DNA of 64,000 bases, taken from the NCBI RefSeq assembly GCF_003581585.1, contig NZ_QXIR01000001.1:186001-250000 (forward strand), in the 5' to 3' direction. Both the position numbers and the translations under genes were made by a program. The number at the start of each line of letters is the position of its first letter. The first letter of the stretch is position 1. Shown piece after piece: positions 40,826 through 52,234 of the stretch. The notes beneath the pieces are model-generated. The model made no database searches, was not told the DNA's origin, and worked only from the letters and a program-made list of their open reading frames with translations. This DNA is from Bacillus salacetis. GTDB lineage: Bacteria; Bacillota; Bacilli; Bacillales; Bacillaceae_B.

Positions 40826-40976
40826 AACAAGGGATTTATTTCTTAAAAGGGGGTCAATTTCTTATTATCTATATTACCCGCATTGTGTTTCACTAGTGTT
40901 ACAGTACGTTTAAGGTGTCATTACGGTTTGTAAATTATTTCTATACAAAATACGGTAATTTATGACAAGCTTTGTC

Positions 40977-41012
40977 GAAAAAGGAGAAGCCTTGGAATAC
41001 AAGGGCTCTCCC
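40977..41012 (-). terminator. First terminator of trxB
   Basis: Stem GGAGA(GC)CCTTG/CAAGG(CT)TCTCC with a short loop and a TTTTTC tail, 53 nt past the trxB stop codon. Confidence 0.75.
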
Positions 41013-41064
41013 TGATATTTACAACTTAATTAGACAGATTTTCGACAATCTTTTTTTCGACAGG

Positions 41065-42066
<1,002 letters not shown>

Positions 42067-42164
42067 TCATAAAAAAAGAGAGAGCAAACTATTCACTCCA
42101 TCTTCACTTCGCTGTCCTGTAAATACAGATATTTTTTAGTATTTCCTATCTACTCATATCCTAT

Positions 42165-42198
42165 AAAAAGAAGAGCATATTCGTCCATGAATATGCTC
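42165..42198 (-). terminator. Terminator of the TPR-protein gene
   Basis: Stem GAGCATATTC/GAATATGCTC with a 6-nt loop and TTCTTTTT on the minus strand. It overlaps the end of the 42200 gene region. Confidence 0.8.
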
Positions 42199-42199
42199 A

Positions 42200-43714
42200 T
42201 TACTCTAAATAGGATTCAACTATTTCCAGATATTTGTTCAAAGTGGAGGCAGTGATCCCATATTTACCTGAGATTAATGTTTTTGTTCTTTTGTCGCCTC
42301 TTAATCTGTGCCAGATGTATTCTGTTGCAGCAGCGCAGGCTTTAGCGTTTTTCAGCGATTTTTCGGCCTCAAGCAGCTTGCATGCAATGGTGAACCATGT
42401 CAGGAATAATCCGGAATCCACCGCATTGATCGGGTTATGAATCTCGTAAATCGCCAATGCCGTTTCATGGATATGCTTGATTGACCGGCTTCCCTTGATG
42501 GCTTTGCGCGATTCGGCCTTCAGGATTTCAGCAAGATACAGCTTTTCAGCACGGTTCAAATCATCCACTGCGCCAAAGTCCGTATGTGTGAGCACTTCCT
42601 TCTGATGGTGAGAAACGGAGATCAGGAACAGTCCGAACAGTCTCTCTTCAGCGTACTCGCTTTTCACCTTTTTAAGGATGGAAGATACATGATTTTCAAA
42701 TCCTTCAATTTGCGGATTCTTATCATTCCATGGCTCTGCCCCTGCTTTTTCAGGATTCTCTTCCATTACTCTTTTCCAGGCCTGTTCAGCTGTCTGGATA
42801 TGGCCGGTGTGGTAAGCAGCATGTGACAGCCAGTAATAAAAGCTGGCGTCTCCCTGGAAGCCCTGCTTCTGAAGCGACTTCAGCCACTCATACGCTTTAT
42901 CGTTGCGGCCGATCAAGGCAAAGGTCGCACCCAGCTTGTAACGCTGCTCATAATGGAACGGGCGGACTTTTTCGAGGCCTTCCATCAGTTCCTGCAGTTC
43001 TTCATTCCTCTGCTGGTAGAAATAAAAGACGGCCATGTTGCATAAAGCATGAAGGTTTCCAGGATTCTTCTCCAGTACCTCTTCAAGCGTGGCGGCCGCT
43101 TTTTCCGTGCTGCCGAGGTAAAAATAAGCAAGTGCCAGGTTATTGTACGCTGACCAGTACTCCGGATAATCCTTGATGACTTCTTCCAAAAGATCTACTG
43201 CTTTTTGAAAGTTCCCTGATTCAAGCAGGTTTCTCGCTTTTTCCTGGTTTGTGATCAGCTCATCGTGTTCATAAAGCGTATCCAGGGCCTCATCTGAGTC
43301 AAGCTCAAGAATTTCAAGAAGGTCTTCAGCATCCTCGCTGAATTCTCCGTATTCTTCTTTTTCCAGATAATTCGAGACATGTGTATAAGCTTCCTTGAAC
43401 AATCCAAGATGGGCATAATTGTTGGCCAGGAAGTAGTGGCATTCCACCATATGCGGGTCCAGGCTGTCGATGATCATATGCAGCAGCTGGTTGGATTGAG
43501 AGTATTCGCCCATTTCCGTGTGCACGATCGAAAGCTGGCAGGCGATCATCGGCTCAAGCGGTTCGAGCTGAAGGGCCCTGTTAAGATATTTTTTAGATTT
43601 ATTTAATTCCCGGCGATGATAAGCCTTGATTCCTTTGTTGAAATAGTACTCACCCGTGGGGACAAATGATAAAATTTTGCTTTTATCGTTTCTTGCATTT
43701 GAACCTTTTCTCAT
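42200..43714 (-). CDS. TPR-repeat protein (YvcD-like)
   Basis: A 504-residue soluble protein with tetratricopeptide helices (GIKAYHRRELNKSKKYLNRA; AYNNLALAYFYLGSTEKAAA) over about residues 25-330, followed by an alpha-helical C-terminal domain of about 170 residues. No catalytic motif is visible. It precedes trxB, as yvcD does in B. subtilis. Probably a protein-protein adaptor; partner unknown. Confidence 0.85.
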   Translation of the reverse strand: MRKGSNARNDKSKILSFVPTGEYYFNKGIKAYHRRELNKSKKYLNRALQLEPLEPMIACQLSIVHTEMGEYSQSNQLLHMIIDSLDPHMVECHYFLANNYAHLGLFKEAYTHVSNYLEKEEYGEFSEDAEDLLEILELDSDEALDTLYEHDELITNQEKARNLLESGNFQKAVDLLEEVIKDYPEYWSAYNNLALAYFYLGSTEKAAATLEEVLEKNPGNLHALCNMAVFYFYQQRNEELQELMEGLEKVRPFHYEQRYKLGATFALIGRNDKAYEWLKSLQKQGFQGDASFYYWLSHAAYHTGHIQTAEQAWKRVMEENPEKAGAEPWNDKNPQIEGFENHVSSILKKVKSEYAEERLFGLFLISVSHHQKEVLTHTDFGAVDDLNRAEKLYLAEILKAESRKAIKGSRSIKHIHETALAIYEIHNPINAVDSGLFLTWFTIACKLLEAEKSLKNAKACAAATEYIWHRLRGDKRTKTLISGKYGITASTLNKYLEIVESYLE

Positions 43715-43810
43715 GAAAGTCCTCCGAAACGTATAGATTAACTACAGTAGTATAACACACATATTTCAGTTGCTAAACCACCGGAGGAGGATATTTTCTG
43801 GAAATTGATC

Positions 43811-43876
43811 CTTTAGTGCGTTAAAACACTGGGGGACAGTCCCCTGATACGTTAACGTATTAAAGGACTGTCCCCT
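43811..43876. repeat. GGGGACTGTCCCC-type palindrome between yvcD-like and hisIE
   Basis: GGGGGACAGTCCCCTGATAC with the reverse element TTAAAGGACTGTCCCC, flanked by GTGCGTTAAAACAC. It abuts the hisIE stop codon and may serve as its terminator. Confidence 0.7.
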
Positions 43877-44505
43877 TATTTGTAATGGCGCTCTTCGAGT
43901 GTCTGGAAGACTTGGCTCAATGGGAGGTCCTGTTCTTTCAGGAGGACGAGCAGATGATACAGCAGGTCTGCGCTTTCCCATTTTAGTTCTTCTTTGTCGC
44001 GGTTTTTGGCGGCGATGATGACTTCCGCCGCTTCTTCGCCGACTTTTTTCAGGATCTTGTCGACACCCTCTTCAAACAGGTAGGTGGTGTATGCCCCCTC
44101 CGGACGCTGGTCGAAGCGGTCTGCAATGACCTTTTCCAGCTGTGAAAGGATCGAACTTCCTGTGACAGAACCCTCTTCTGCTTTATAAATGCTCTCCTCA
44201 AAACAGCTTTCGTTCCCTTTGTGGCAGGCAGGTCCTTCAGGCTCCACCTCAACCAATATCGCATCCTGGTCACAGTCGTACCTCATTTCAATGATGCGCT
44301 GGGTGTTCCCGCTCGTCCCGCCCTTATGCCAGAGTTCCTGGCGTGAACGGGAGTAAAACCAGGTCTCCCCTTTCTCAATGGAAAGATTTAAAGACTCGGC
44401 GTTCATGTAAGCCAATGTCAGGACCTTCTTGGTTGAGGCATCCTGTACGATGGCCGGCACAAGCCCTTTTTCGTCGAATTTGATCTTATTTAAACTATCA
44501 TTCAT
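43876..44505 (-). CDS. hisIE: Bifunctional phosphoribosyl-AMP cyclohydrolase/phosphoribosyl-ATP pyrophosphatase
   Basis: A 209-residue fusion. HisI domain (1-115) with [14 protein letters not shown] and the metal-binding [18 protein letters not shown]; HisE domain (120-209) with [15 protein letters not shown] and [13 protein letters not shown]. It catalyses steps 2 and 3 of histidine synthesis. Last gene of the operon; it overlaps hisF by 4 nt. Confidence 0.97.
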   Translation of the reverse strand: MNDSLNKIKFDEKGLVPAIVQDASTKKVLTLAYMNAESLNLSIEKGETWFYSRSRQELWHKGGTSGNTQRIIEMRYDCDQDAILVEVEPEGPACHKGNESCFEESIYKAEEGSVTGSSILSQLEKVIADRFDQRPEGAYTTYLFEEGVDKILKKVGEEAAEVIIAAKNRDKEELKWESADLLYHLLVLLKEQDLPLSQVFQTLEERHYK

Positions 44506-45260
44506 CTCACCACAACCTCCTTTTCCTGCAGATATTCTTTTACCTGCTCAACGCTCGTCTCTTTATAATGAAAGATCGATGCAGCCAGGGCGGCATCCGC
44601 TTTTCCATTTTTAAAAACCTCTTCAAAGTGCTCTGCATTCCCGGCTCCACCCGACGCAATGACCGGGATCGACACCGCTTCACTGACCGCCTTTGTCAGC
44701 GCAAGATCAAATCCATTCTTGACCCCGTCACTGTCCATGCTTGTCAGGAGGATTTCCCCCGCTCCCAGCTTTTCGGCTTCCCGCGCCCATGAAACAGCAT
44801 CTTTATCAGTGACTTTGCGGCCGCCATGGGTATAGACCTTCCATGTTCCGCTTTCGCCTTCATACTTGGCATCAATAGCGACGACAATGCACTGCGACCC
44901 AAAATACCTGGCCCCTTCGGAAATCAGTTCCGGGCGAAGCACAGCCGCAGTGTTCAGTGACACTTTATCCGCACCCGCACGGAGGATATTCTTCATATCC
45001 TCGACAGCATTGATCCCGCCGCCTACCGTAAAAGGAATCGCCAGCTCTGAGGCGACCTCTTTTACAACATCGATCATTGTTTTCCTGCCTTCATGGGATG
45101 CCGAAATATCAAGGAATACCAGTTCATCCGCACCCTGTTCGTCATAAAATTTTGCCAGCTCCACCGGATCGCCTGCATCCCGGAGCTGCACAAAACTGAT
45201 ACCTTTTACAACCCGTCCTTCTTTCACATCCAGGCATGGAATGATCCGCTTGGTCAGCAT
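44502..45260 (-). CDS. hisF: Imidazole glycerol phosphate synthase subunit HisF
   Basis: A 252-residue TIM barrel cyclase subunit: [44 protein letters not shown]-like [10 protein letters not shown] and [12 protein letters not shown]. It works with HisH. It overlaps hisA by 7 nt. Confidence 0.98.
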   Translation of the reverse strand: MLTKRIIPCLDVKEGRVVKGISFVQLRDAGDPVELAKFYDEQGADELVFLDISASHEGRKTMIDVVKEVASELAIPFTVGGGINAVEDMKNILRAGADKVSLNTAAVLRPELISEGARYFGSQCIVVAIDAKYEGESGTWKVYTHGGRKVTDKDAVSWAREAEKLGAGEILLTSMDSDGVKNGFDLALTKAVSEAVSIPVIASGGAGNAEHFEEVFKNGKADAALAASIFHYKETSVEQVKEYLQEKEVVVR

Positions 45261-45979
45261 GATGACACCTCTTTCACCGCATCGGCCACCGATACTTTCC
45301 CAGTGTAGACCGCCTTTCCGACGATCGCTCCGGCAACGTTGTTATCTTTTAAAAGACGAAGATCTTCCATGGAACTCACGCCGCCGGAAGCAATGACTTC
45401 CTTCCCGGTCGCCTTCGCCAATTCAACCACCGCTTCTACATTCGGTCCGGAGAGCATACCGTCTGTCGCGATGTCGGTAAAAATAAACGTTTCCGCACCT
45501 GCACGGGCAAGCTCCACACCCAGGTCAACCGCCTTCAGCTCTGACGTTTCAATCCATCCGTGTGTGGCAACATAGCCATCCTTGGCATCCAGCCCGATGG
45601 CGAGACGGTCCCCATACTTGGCGAGCCAGTCTTTCACGTGTTCAGTATTTGAAGCGGCGAGGCTGCCGATGATGACACGCTGCACTCCATTATTTAAATA
45701 GTACTCTATATCTTCTTCGGTACGGATGCCTCCGCCAATTTGAACTTTGGCACCGAGTTTATTTGCAACATCGATCACAAATTGATCGTTCACACGGTTC
45801 CCTTCCTTGGCACCATCAAGGTCGACCATATGGATCCATTCTGCTCCCTCGTCAACAAAACGTTTCGCCATATCGAAAGGGGAATCCCCATAAATAGTTT
45901 CCTTGCTGTAGTCTCCCTGCAGCAGACGGACGCATTTCCCGCCGCGCATGTCGATCGCAGGATAGATTGTAAAACTCAT
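45254..45979 (-). CDS. hisA: ProFAR isomerase
   Basis: A 241-residue TIM barrel with [37 protein letters not shown], and [13 protein letters not shown] holding the catalytic Asp. ATG 45979 shares its A with the hisH stop codon (TAATG), so translation is coupled. Confidence 0.97.
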   Translation of the reverse strand: MSFTIYPAIDMRGGKCVRLLQGDYSKETIYGDSPFDMAKRFVDEGAEWIHMVDLDGAKEGNRVNDQFVIDVANKLGAKVQIGGGIRTEEDIEYYLNNGVQRVIIGSLAASNTEHVKDWLAKYGDRLAIGLDAKDGYVATHGWIETSELKAVDLGVELARAGAETFIFTDIATDGMLSGPNVEAVVELAKATGKEVIASGGVSSMEDLRLLKDNNVAGAIVGKAVYTGKVSVADAVKEVSSC

Positions 45980-46605
45980 TATACCCCCGCCTCCTTCTCC
46001 ACAAATCTTGTAAAATTCCTGAGCAGCTTCATGCCGAGGTCGCCGCTTTTCTCCGGATGGAATTGCATACCGAAGATGTTGTCCCAACCTGAAATCGCCG
46101 GTACTTCCACTCCGTATTCTGCAGCCGCCAGTACATGGTCGGGGTTGGGTTCGGAAAGATAATAGGAATGGACAAAGTAGACATGTCCTTCGGAGAGTCC
46201 ATCAAGCAGAGGAGAATCATTGACAAACCGAAGCTTGTTCCAGCCCATGTGGGGGATTTTCATCTCCTCCGTCTTTCTCGGGATCCGGATGATACGCCCT
46301 TTTAACAGCCCAAGGCCTTCCGTCGTGCCGTTCTCTTCACTTTCCTCATACAGCAGCTGCATTCCAAGGCAGATTCCGAGAAGGGGTTTTCCGAGGTCAG
46401 CAGATTTCTTTATAAATCTGGCGAGCTCCTGCCTTTTTAAAAGAGTCATTGCATCCCGGAAAGAGCCTACCCCCGGCAGAAGCAGGCCGTCTGCTTTTTG
46501 AAGTTCTTTCACTTCTCCGCTGATAAAATAAGGAACATCCAGCCGCTCGAGTGCCTTTGCGACACTGAACAGATTTCCCATTCCATAATCGACAATCCCG
46601 ATCAT
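45979..46605 (-). CDS. hisH: Imidazole glycerol phosphate synthase glutaminase subunit HisH
   Basis: A 208-residue class I glutamine amidotransferase: nucleophile [11 protein letters not shown], His-Glu pair QFHPEKS, and IVDYGMGNL at the start. It supplies ammonia to HisF. It directly abuts hisB. Confidence 0.97.
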   Translation of the reverse strand: MIGIVDYGMGNLFSVAKALERLDVPYFISGEVKELQKADGLLLPGVGSFRDAMTLLKRQELARFIKKSADLGKPLLGICLGMQLLYEESEENGTTEGLGLLKGRIIRIPRKTEEMKIPHMGWNKLRFVNDSPLLDGLSEGHVYFVHSYYLSEPNPDHVLAAAEYGVEVPAISGWDNIFGMQFHPEKSGDLGMKLLRNFTRFVEKEAGV

Positions 46606-47199
46606 TTATAACATTCCCTTCGTAGATGGTACTCCCTGGATCCTCGGATCGATGGTGGTGGCTTCATCAAGGGCACGCCCTAAAGCCTTGAAAACCGCTT
46701 CAATCATATGATGGGTGTTGTGGCCATAGTGAACGATGACGTGAAGGTTCATCCTTGCTTCCAGTGCAAGCTTCCAGAGGAATTCATGGACAAGCTCGGT
46801 GTCAAAGGTGCCGACCTTCTGGCTCGGGAATTCCGCCCGCATTTCCAGGTGCGGCCTGTTGCTGAGGTCTACTACCACCTGTGCCAGTGCTTCATCCATC
46901 GGCACGAACGCATTTCCATAACGCTTGATCCCTCTCTTGTCACCCAATGCTGTTTGCAGGGCCTGGCCGAGGCAGATCCCGATATCTTCTGTCGTATGAT
47001 GATCATCAACGTCAACATCTCCCTGTGCGTTGACATTCAAGTCAAACTGACCGTGCTTGGCAAACAGGTCCAGCATGTGCGACATGAATGGCACTCCCGT
47101 TTCAATGTTGGCATTTCCGCTTCCATCTATCGTAAAGCCGAGCTCAATATTCGTCTCATTCGTCTTGCGGCTCAATTCCGCCTTCCTGATATTCTCCAT
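46606..47199 (-). CDS. hisB: Imidazoleglycerol-phosphate dehydratase
   Basis: A 197-residue monofunctional enzyme, with no phosphatase domain. Mn2+ ligand motifs: [21 protein letters not shown], and [12 protein letters not shown] at the C-terminus. It is separated from hisD by a 112-bp gap containing a palindromic repeat. Confidence 0.97.
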   Translation of the reverse strand: MENIRKAELSRKTNETNIELGFTIDGSGNANIETGVPFMSHMLDLFAKHGQFDLNVNAQGDVDVDDHHTTEDIGICLGQALQTALGDKRGIKRYGNAFVPMDEALAQVVVDLSNRPHLEMRAEFPSQKVGTFDTELVHEFLWKLALEARMNLHVIVHYGHNTHHMIEAVFKALGRALDEATTIDPRIQGVPSTKGML

Positions 47200-47216
47200 A
47201 ACACTTCACTCCTTCA

Positions 47217-47306
47217 CCGTATTAAAAGGGACAGTCCCTCTCAGCGCTTTAACGCACTAACGTAACAGGGGACTGTCCCCACTTGCGTTAATGTGTTAAA
47301 GCGTCG
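47217..47306. repeat. GGGGACTGTCCCC-type palindrome inside the his operon
   Basis: GGGACAGTCCC and AGGGGACTGTCCCC arms with AGCGCTTTAACGCACTAACG between them and GCGTTAATGTGTTAAAGCG after. It sits in the hisD-hisB gap and would fold in the his mRNA. Confidence 0.8.
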
Positions 47307-47311
47307 TCCTT

Positions 47312-48580
47312 TTATTTCCCGAACCGCGCCTCGACTGCCCGGGCGTGGGCTTCGAGGCCCTCCAGCCGCGCAAGCTTCGCAATTTTGCCGCAGTTTTCTC
47401 TTAATGCTTTTTCACTGTATGAAATCACTGATGACTTTTTCGTGAAGTCATCGACATTCAATGGAGACGAAAAACGAGCCGTTCCATTTGTCGGGAGCAC
47501 GTGGTTCGGACCCGCAAAGTAATCACCCACTGGTTCTGAACTGTATCTGCCGAGGAAAATCGCTCCCGCATGGCGGATCTTGGCCATCGTTTCCATCGGC
47601 TGACCAGTCATAATTTCCAAATGCTCTGGAGCCAGATCATTGACCAATTCAACTGCTTTCTCCATATCTTCTGCCAGATAGATCGCACCGAACCTCTCCA
47701 CGGACTCTTCCGCGATTTCACGGCGCGGCAGATCAGCCAAAGCTTCATCAACCGCTGCTGAAACTTCCTCGGCAAGCTTCCGGGAAGTCGTCACCAAAAC
47801 AGCCGATGCATTTACATCATGTTCTGCTTGAGACAGCAAATCTGCTGCAATCTCTCCCGCAATCCCTGTCTCATCTGCCAAAATCACAATCTCGCTCGGT
47901 CCGGCAATCATATCAATCGCTACATCACCGAACACCTCACGCTTGGCCAGCGCTACGTATATATTACCCGGACCGACAATTTTATCGACCGGCGCAATGC
48001 TCTCGGTCCCATATGCCAGCGCACCGATTGCCTGGGCACCGCCAGCCTTCCAAATTTCCGTGACTCCCGCAATCCGGGCAGCAGCCAGGACAGCCGCCGG
48101 TATCCGTCCCTTCTCATCCGGAGGGGTGACCATGACGATCCGTTCGACGCCCGCCACCTTTGCGGGAAGGACATTCATCAACACAGAAGATGGATAAGCG
48201 GCTGTGCCGCCGGGTACATAGACACCGACAGAATCAAGGGGAGTGATCTTCTGCCCGAGCAGCGTGCCCTTTTCATCTGTATCAAACCAGGAATTCCGGC
48301 GCTGCTTTCCATGAAAGTCAGCGATATTTCCTGCTGCTTCTTCAATAATGCTCATCATTTCAGGACCGATTTCTTTAACAGCCTCTTCGATTTCCTCTGA
48401 AGAAACCCTCAGTTCACTAAGTCTGGCCCCATCGAACTTTTCCGTGAATTTACGTAACGCATCGTCTCCATCCGATTTAACATCCCTCAGAATTTCCTGG
48501 ACTGATTTGCGCTGGTCTTCCGTGCCGGTGTCGATTGAGCGCTTAATCGATATATTCCCTTTGGCTTCGATAATCTTCAC
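47312..48580 (-). CDS. hisD: Histidinol dehydrogenase
   Basis: A 422-residue Zn2+/NAD enzyme for the last two oxidation steps. GVYVPGGTAAYPSSVLMN, DKIVGPGNIYVALAKR, IAGPSEIVILAD, SQAEHD and DYFAGPNHVLPT are all present. ATG 17 nt downstream of hisG. Confidence 0.98.
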   Translation of the reverse strand: MKIIEAKGNISIKRSIDTGTEDQRKSVQEILRDVKSDGDDALRKFTEKFDGARLSELRVSSEEIEEAVKEIGPEMMSIIEEAAGNIADFHGKQRRNSWFDTDEKGTLLGQKITPLDSVGVYVPGGTAAYPSSVLMNVLPAKVAGVERIVMVTPPDEKGRIPAAVLAAARIAGVTEIWKAGGAQAIGALAYGTESIAPVDKIVGPGNIYVALAKREVFGDVAIDMIAGPSEIVILADETGIAGEIAADLLSQAEHDVNASAVLVTTSRKLAEEVSAAVDEALADLPRREIAEESVERFGAIYLAEDMEKAVELVNDLAPEHLEIMTGQPMETMAKIRHAGAIFLGRYSSEPVGDYFAGPNHVLPTNGTARFSSPLNVDDFTKKSSVISYSEKALRENCGKIAKLARLEGLEAHARAVEARFGK

Positions 48581-48597
48581 GATGTCTTCCCCTCCTT

Positions 48598-49233
48598 CTA
48601 AACCGTGATACGGCTGACCACGTCTCTTAATCTTTCTGCCAGCTCATCAATTCGTTCATCCTTCATCCGGTAGCTGACCGGATTGACAATCAGCCTGGAC
48701 GTGATGCCAACGATCTTTTCATACTCGACCAGCCCATTTTCCTTCAAAGTCCTTCCGGTCGATACGATATCCACAATCCGGTCGGCAAGCCCGATCATCG
48801 GCGCCAGCTCAATGGAACCATTCAGCTTGATGATTTCAACCTGCTCCCCCTGTTCACGGAAATAGCCTGATGCAATCGTTGGATACTTCGTGGCAATCTT
48901 TGGCGCTACCTCACTCATCGTGGTTCCCGGCAATCCGGCAACAGCCAGGTAACAAGGGGAAATTTTCAAATCAAGCAGTTCATATACATCACGCTCTTCC
49001 TCCAGCATGACATCCTTTCCAGCGATGCCAAGGTCAGCCACCCCATGTTCCACATATGTCGGCACATCCATCGGCTTGGCAAGGATGAATGTCAGCTTCT
49101 CTTCCGGCACTTCGATGATCAGTCTCCGGGAATCATCGAATTCAGGCGGAAGATTGTAACCCGCCTGTTTCAGGAGTTCAAGTGCCTCATCAAAAATCCG
49201 CCCCTTAGGCATCGCGATGGTCAACTCCGTCAT
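48598..49233 (-). CDS. hisG: ATP phosphoribosyltransferase, short-form catalytic subunit
   Basis: A 211-residue short HisG lacking the C-terminal regulatory domain, hence dependent on His[28 protein letters not shown] and a PRPP loop [15 protein letters not shown]. Two adjacent ATGs (49236 and 49233) are possible. The second has better spacing to GTGAGG and overlaps the hisZ TGA. Confidence 0.96.
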   Translation of the reverse strand: MTELTIAMPKGRIFDEALELLKQAGYNLPPEFDDSRRLIIEVPEEKLTFILAKPMDVPTYVEHGVADLGIAGKDVMLEEERDVYELLDLKISPCYLAVAGLPGTTMSEVAPKIATKYPTIASGYFREQGEQVEIIKLNGSIELAPMIGLADRIVDIVSTGRTLKENGLVEYEKIVGITSRLIVNPVSYRMKDERIDELAERLRDVVSRITV

Positions 49234-50417
49234 CATTCCTCACCCCCTTTTCCATTCTTTCCGATAAAATAACTGACCTCGATGAATTCTTTCGAAAATT
49301 CATCAACATCGCTGATCCCTTTCCAATCCTGGAGCACCACACTTTTCCCTTGGTGCCTCAGTTCCTGTGCGTACTGGATAGCTTCACTTCTCCGCTCACG
49401 GCTGAAAAGCACACAATGATCAAGGACCGCGCTTTCCGAGAACCCCAAAGCTTCCAGGGTGTGGTCCAGCTGCAGGGCAAAACCGGTAGCCCCCGATTCC
49501 TTCCCGAACTTTTCCATCAACTTGTTATAACGGCCGCCGTTGCCAATTGGAAATCCGACATTCTCTGCATAAGTTTCAAAAAGGATCCCCGAATAGTAGC
49601 TCATGTGGCTGACCAGGCTTAAATCAAATTTCACATATTGGTCAACGCCATAATCTTTGAGAAGGTCGGCCAGCTCTTCCAACTGTTCAATCGCTTCCTG
49701 CCCGGCCTCTCCTTCCATCAATGGATAAGCGCCGCGCAATATCTCTTTGCCACCCCTTAATTTTAAAAATGAAAAAAGGCGCTGCTTATCAATGGATGAC
49801 AAGGACAGGCTGTTGACATGGTCCCGGAATCCGACATAATTTTTTTCATACAGGAAGCGGCTTAAAATATTCGCACGCTCTTCAGTCCCGAGAATTTCTT
49901 TAAAAAGCTCATTGACGAATCCTATATGTCCGATAGAGATGGTGAAATTGCGCAATCCGGCATTTTTCAGTGCCGAAATCATCAGCGAAATCACTTCGCC
50001 ATCAGCTGAAATCGTTTCGTCCCCGATGCATTCGACTCCGAATTGTTCAAATTCAGCCGGCCTGCCTCCTTCCCGCTGCTGGGCACGGAAGACATTAGCG
50101 CAGTAAGCAAGCCGTAATGGCTTTTTATTGCGAAGGAGCTTGGATGCTGCGACCCTTGCAATCGGTGCCGTCATATCGGGACGGAGCACCAAGGTGTGTC
50201 CCTGCTGGTCGAGGAGCTTGAACAGCTGCCTGTCCAGGATTGCCGATGCATCCCCGACTGTCTCGAAATATTCCAGTGTCGGTGTTTCTATAAATTGATA
50301 GCCGCAGGCTTTTATCGTTTCTTCCATTTTCGTTTTTAATGATGATTTTGCTTGATAGAGATTGGGAAACGTGTCCCTCATCCCCAATGGCTTTTCGAAC
50401 ATGAACAGCTTTGACAT
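49233..50417 (-). CDS. hisZ: ATP phosphoribosyltransferase regulatory subunit
   Basis: A 394-residue paralogue of histidyl-tRNA synthetase catalytic domain ([50 protein letters not shown]) without the tRNA anticodon-binding domain. It activates short HisG and confers histidine feedback. First gene of hisZGDBHAF-IE. ATG 50417 follows AAGGTGG. Confidence 0.95.
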   Translation of the reverse strand: MSKLFMFEKPLGMRDTFPNLYQAKSSLKTKMEETIKACGYQFIETPTLEYFETVGDASAILDRQLFKLLDQQGHTLVLRPDMTAPIARVAASKLLRNKKPLRLAYCANVFRAQQREGGRPAEFEQFGVECIGDETISADGEVISLMISALKNAGLRNFTISIGHIGFVNELFKEILGTEERANILSRFLYEKNYVGFRDHVNSLSLSSIDKQRLFSFLKLRGGKEILRGAYPLMEGEAGQEAIEQLEELADLLKDYGVDQYVKFDLSLVSHMSYYSGILFETYAENVGFPIGNGGRYNKLMEKFGKESGATGFALQLDHTLEALGFSESAVLDHCVLFSRERRSEAIQYAQELRHQGKSVVLQDWKGISDVDEFSKEFIEVSYFIGKNGKGGEE

Positions 50418-50762
50418 GGCAACCACCTTTTCAATCTGAGTTTTTACAATATCTATTTATCAGGCACTTTCCGTCTTTTTATATGAATTTCGAAGAATCC
50501 CGCTGTCATTCACTGATAATCCCGCCGGTAAAGAGTTACTTCCCCTTTTTCGAGAGATAACCTTGGACCCGGGAAAAATACGGCTTTTGTGATTTTTTCA
50601 AAAACAACAAGTACGAAACACTTTTATTATGGCACTGCAGCCGGATTATTGAAAATAGTTAGAATCCTTTAGTTCGCTAATGTGCTAATAAATTAAAGTT
50701 AATAGTAGTGTACCTCTACTCGTTTTGCCCGTCAACCGTTTTGATTAGCTTGCCCGGAACGT
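50418..50762. other. his operon upstream region
   Basis: About 345 bp. No T-box core (GGTGG-ACCGCG) and no clear attenuator is seen. A TTTAG/CTAATGTGCTAAT tract near 50670-50700 resembles the edges of the GGGGACTGTCCCC repeats and may be a decayed copy. Confidence 0.4.
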
Positions 50763-50792
50763 AAAAAAAGACCCCATCCGGCTGGAGGGATC
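50763..50792 (-). terminator. Terminator upstream of the his operon
   Basis: Stem GATCCC.TCC/GGA.TGGGGTC with an AGCC loop and TTTTTTT on the minus strand. It insulates his from the hprK-yvoF transcript. Confidence 0.7.
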
Positions 50793-50859
50793 GAGGGTGC
50801 ATAACTGGCAGGGACTTCATCCGGCTATAATGATAAGGTCATGTTCCGGCCTTCCAGCA

Positions 50860-50995
50860 TATTATCGACGCTTTCAGACATGGTTTCGGCGTTTCTGGGA
50901 TTGGTTTCGGCGCTTTTATCAGCATTTTCGACGATTCCTGGGTCGGTTTCGGCGATTCCAAGGATTTATCGGCCAATCGATAAAATTCGACATAA
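50860..50995. repeat. Degenerate short-period repeat, TTTCGGCG type
   Basis: GGTTTCGGCG or a variant (TTATCGACG, TTTCGACG, TATCGGCC) recurs about every 20-24 bp, at least six times, separated by TTTCTGGGATT-like spacers. The apparent frame here gives a monotonous FRRF peptide and is not a gene. The reverse complement matches the tract at 34230-34370. Confidence 0.55.
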
Positions 50996-51002
50996 AACAT
51001 AC

Positions 51003-51048
51003 AAAAAATCCCCCTTCCAGCAAAAAAGAGCAAGCTGAAAGGGGGATC
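51003..51048 (-). terminator. Terminator of the hprK-lgt-yvoD-ppaX-yvoF operon
   Basis: Stem ATCCCCCTT(T)CAGC/GCTG(G)AAGGGGGAT followed by TTTTTG on the minus strand, just after yvoF. Confidence 0.88.
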
Positions 51049-51050
51049 CA

Positions 51051-51584
51051 TCATTTTTCAACACCATAAATTTCATCGTCTTTCCATCTGTCGGCAAGCT
51101 CTTCCTTCGTATAAATCACTTTCATCGGATTGCCTCCGACAAATGAGCCTGCCGGAACATCCTTGTGGACCAGCGTACCGGCTGAAACGATCGCACCGTC
51201 ACCGATCTTGATGCCGGGAAGGATGGTCGTGTTGGCGCCGATCATGACCTCGCTTCCGATTTCCACCTCACCGAGACGGTATTCTTTTATCAAATATTCG
51301 TGGGCAAGGATCGTCGTGTTATAGCCGATGACCGTGTTGCGCCCCACAGATATTTTCTCAGGAAACATGACATCAAGCATGACCATCAGGGCAAAGGAAG
51401 TTTCGTTCCCGATCTTCATTTTTAAAAAAGTTTTATAAAGCCAGTTCTTCATTCCCAAAAAAGGTGTATATCTCGCCACCTGGATGACGACGAAGTTTTT
51501 GACGACTTTCAGGAAAGGAACGGTTTTATAAACATGCCAAAGAGAATTTGCCCCGTCAACTGGATAACGGGTGGTCCTTCTCAT
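51051..51584 (-). CDS. yvoF: Acyltransferase YvoF (hexapeptide-repeat family)
   Basis: A 177-residue left-handed beta-helix O-acetyltransferase: repeated hexapeptides ([46 protein letters not shown]) and the end motif [14 protein letters not shown]. Acceptor unknown. Last gene of the hprK operon; it overlaps ppaX by 4 nt. Confidence 0.92.
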   Translation of the reverse strand: MRRTTRYPVDGANSLWHVYKTVPFLKVVKNFVVIQVARYTPFLGMKNWLYKTFLKMKIGNETSFALMVMLDVMFPEKISVGRNTVIGYNTTILAHEYLIKEYRLGEVEIGSEVMIGANTTILPGIKIGDGAIVSAGTLVHKDVPAGSFVGGNPMKVIYTKEELADRWKDDEIYGVEK

Positions 51585-52234
51585 CGTCTTTCCATCCCGA
51601 CGGCATCTAAAAGGTCGGCCATCGTCTCCAGCATGAAATCCGGTTCATACTGGTCAAGGTGTTCACGGCCCTTTGCCGTCCAGGCGACTCCGGCAGTGCG
51701 GGTCCCCGCGTTCTTACCAGCAAGGATATCATGGTGATTATCTCCAACCATGATTGCTTCGCCCGGTGCAGATCCAAGGGCTGACAAGGCTTTTTCAACC
51801 GGTTCAGGATCAGGCTTTGCTTTCTCCACCTCATCAAGGGTGATGATGACATCAAAGAATTGATCAAGGTTCGTTAGCTCCAATCCCTTGATCACGACAT
51901 CGCGGACCTTTGTCGATACGATTGCCAGCTTGCAGCAGTTCTGGCTCAGGGTCTGCACTGTTTCAAAGACACCTTCGAATTCAGTGACGAGGGAATCATG
52001 CTGTTCCAGGTTGTATGCGCGGTACATCTTGACCATTTCCTCGACGGCATCCGGGTTCACTTTTAAAAAAGATTCCTCAAGCGGGGGCCCCATGAATTGC
52101 AGGACATCTTCCCTTTTATATTGATCAGGGAAATAGTGATTCAATGTATGCAGGAAGGAGGCTATGATCAGTTCATTGGTATTGATCAATGTTCCATCTA
52201 AGTCGAACAGCACTGTTGTGATTTTTTTACTCAT
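51581..52234 (-). CDS. ppaX: Pyrophosphatase PpaX (HAD family)
   Basis: A 217-residue HAD hydrolase: motif [12 protein letters not shown], motif II VSTK, Lys in KPDPEPV, and motif [13 protein letters not shown]. It hydrolyses pyrophosphate released when HprK dephosphorylates Ser-P-HPr/Crh by phosphorolysis, matching its place in this operon. Confidence 0.95.
   Translation of the reverse strand: MSKKITTVLFDLDGTLINTNELIIASFLHTLNHYFPDQYKREDVLQFMGPPLEESFLKVNPDAVEEMVKMYRAYNLEQHDSLVTEFEGVFETVQTLSQNCCKLAIVSTKVRDVVIKGLELTNLDQFFDVIITLDEVEKAKPDPEPVEKALSALGSAPGEAIMVGDNHHDILAGKNAGTRTAGVAWTAKGREHLDQYEPDFMLETMADLLDAVGMERR

Noticed and set aside
50418-50762. T-box or histidine attenuator upstream of hisZ
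   Set aside because: No T-box core sequence, His-codon leader peptide or antiterminator/terminator pair found.
50797-51069. Plus-strand frame encoding a monotonous FRRF-rich peptide
   Set aside because: It arises from the degenerate TTTCGGCG tract, has no ribosome binding site and overlaps a terminator.
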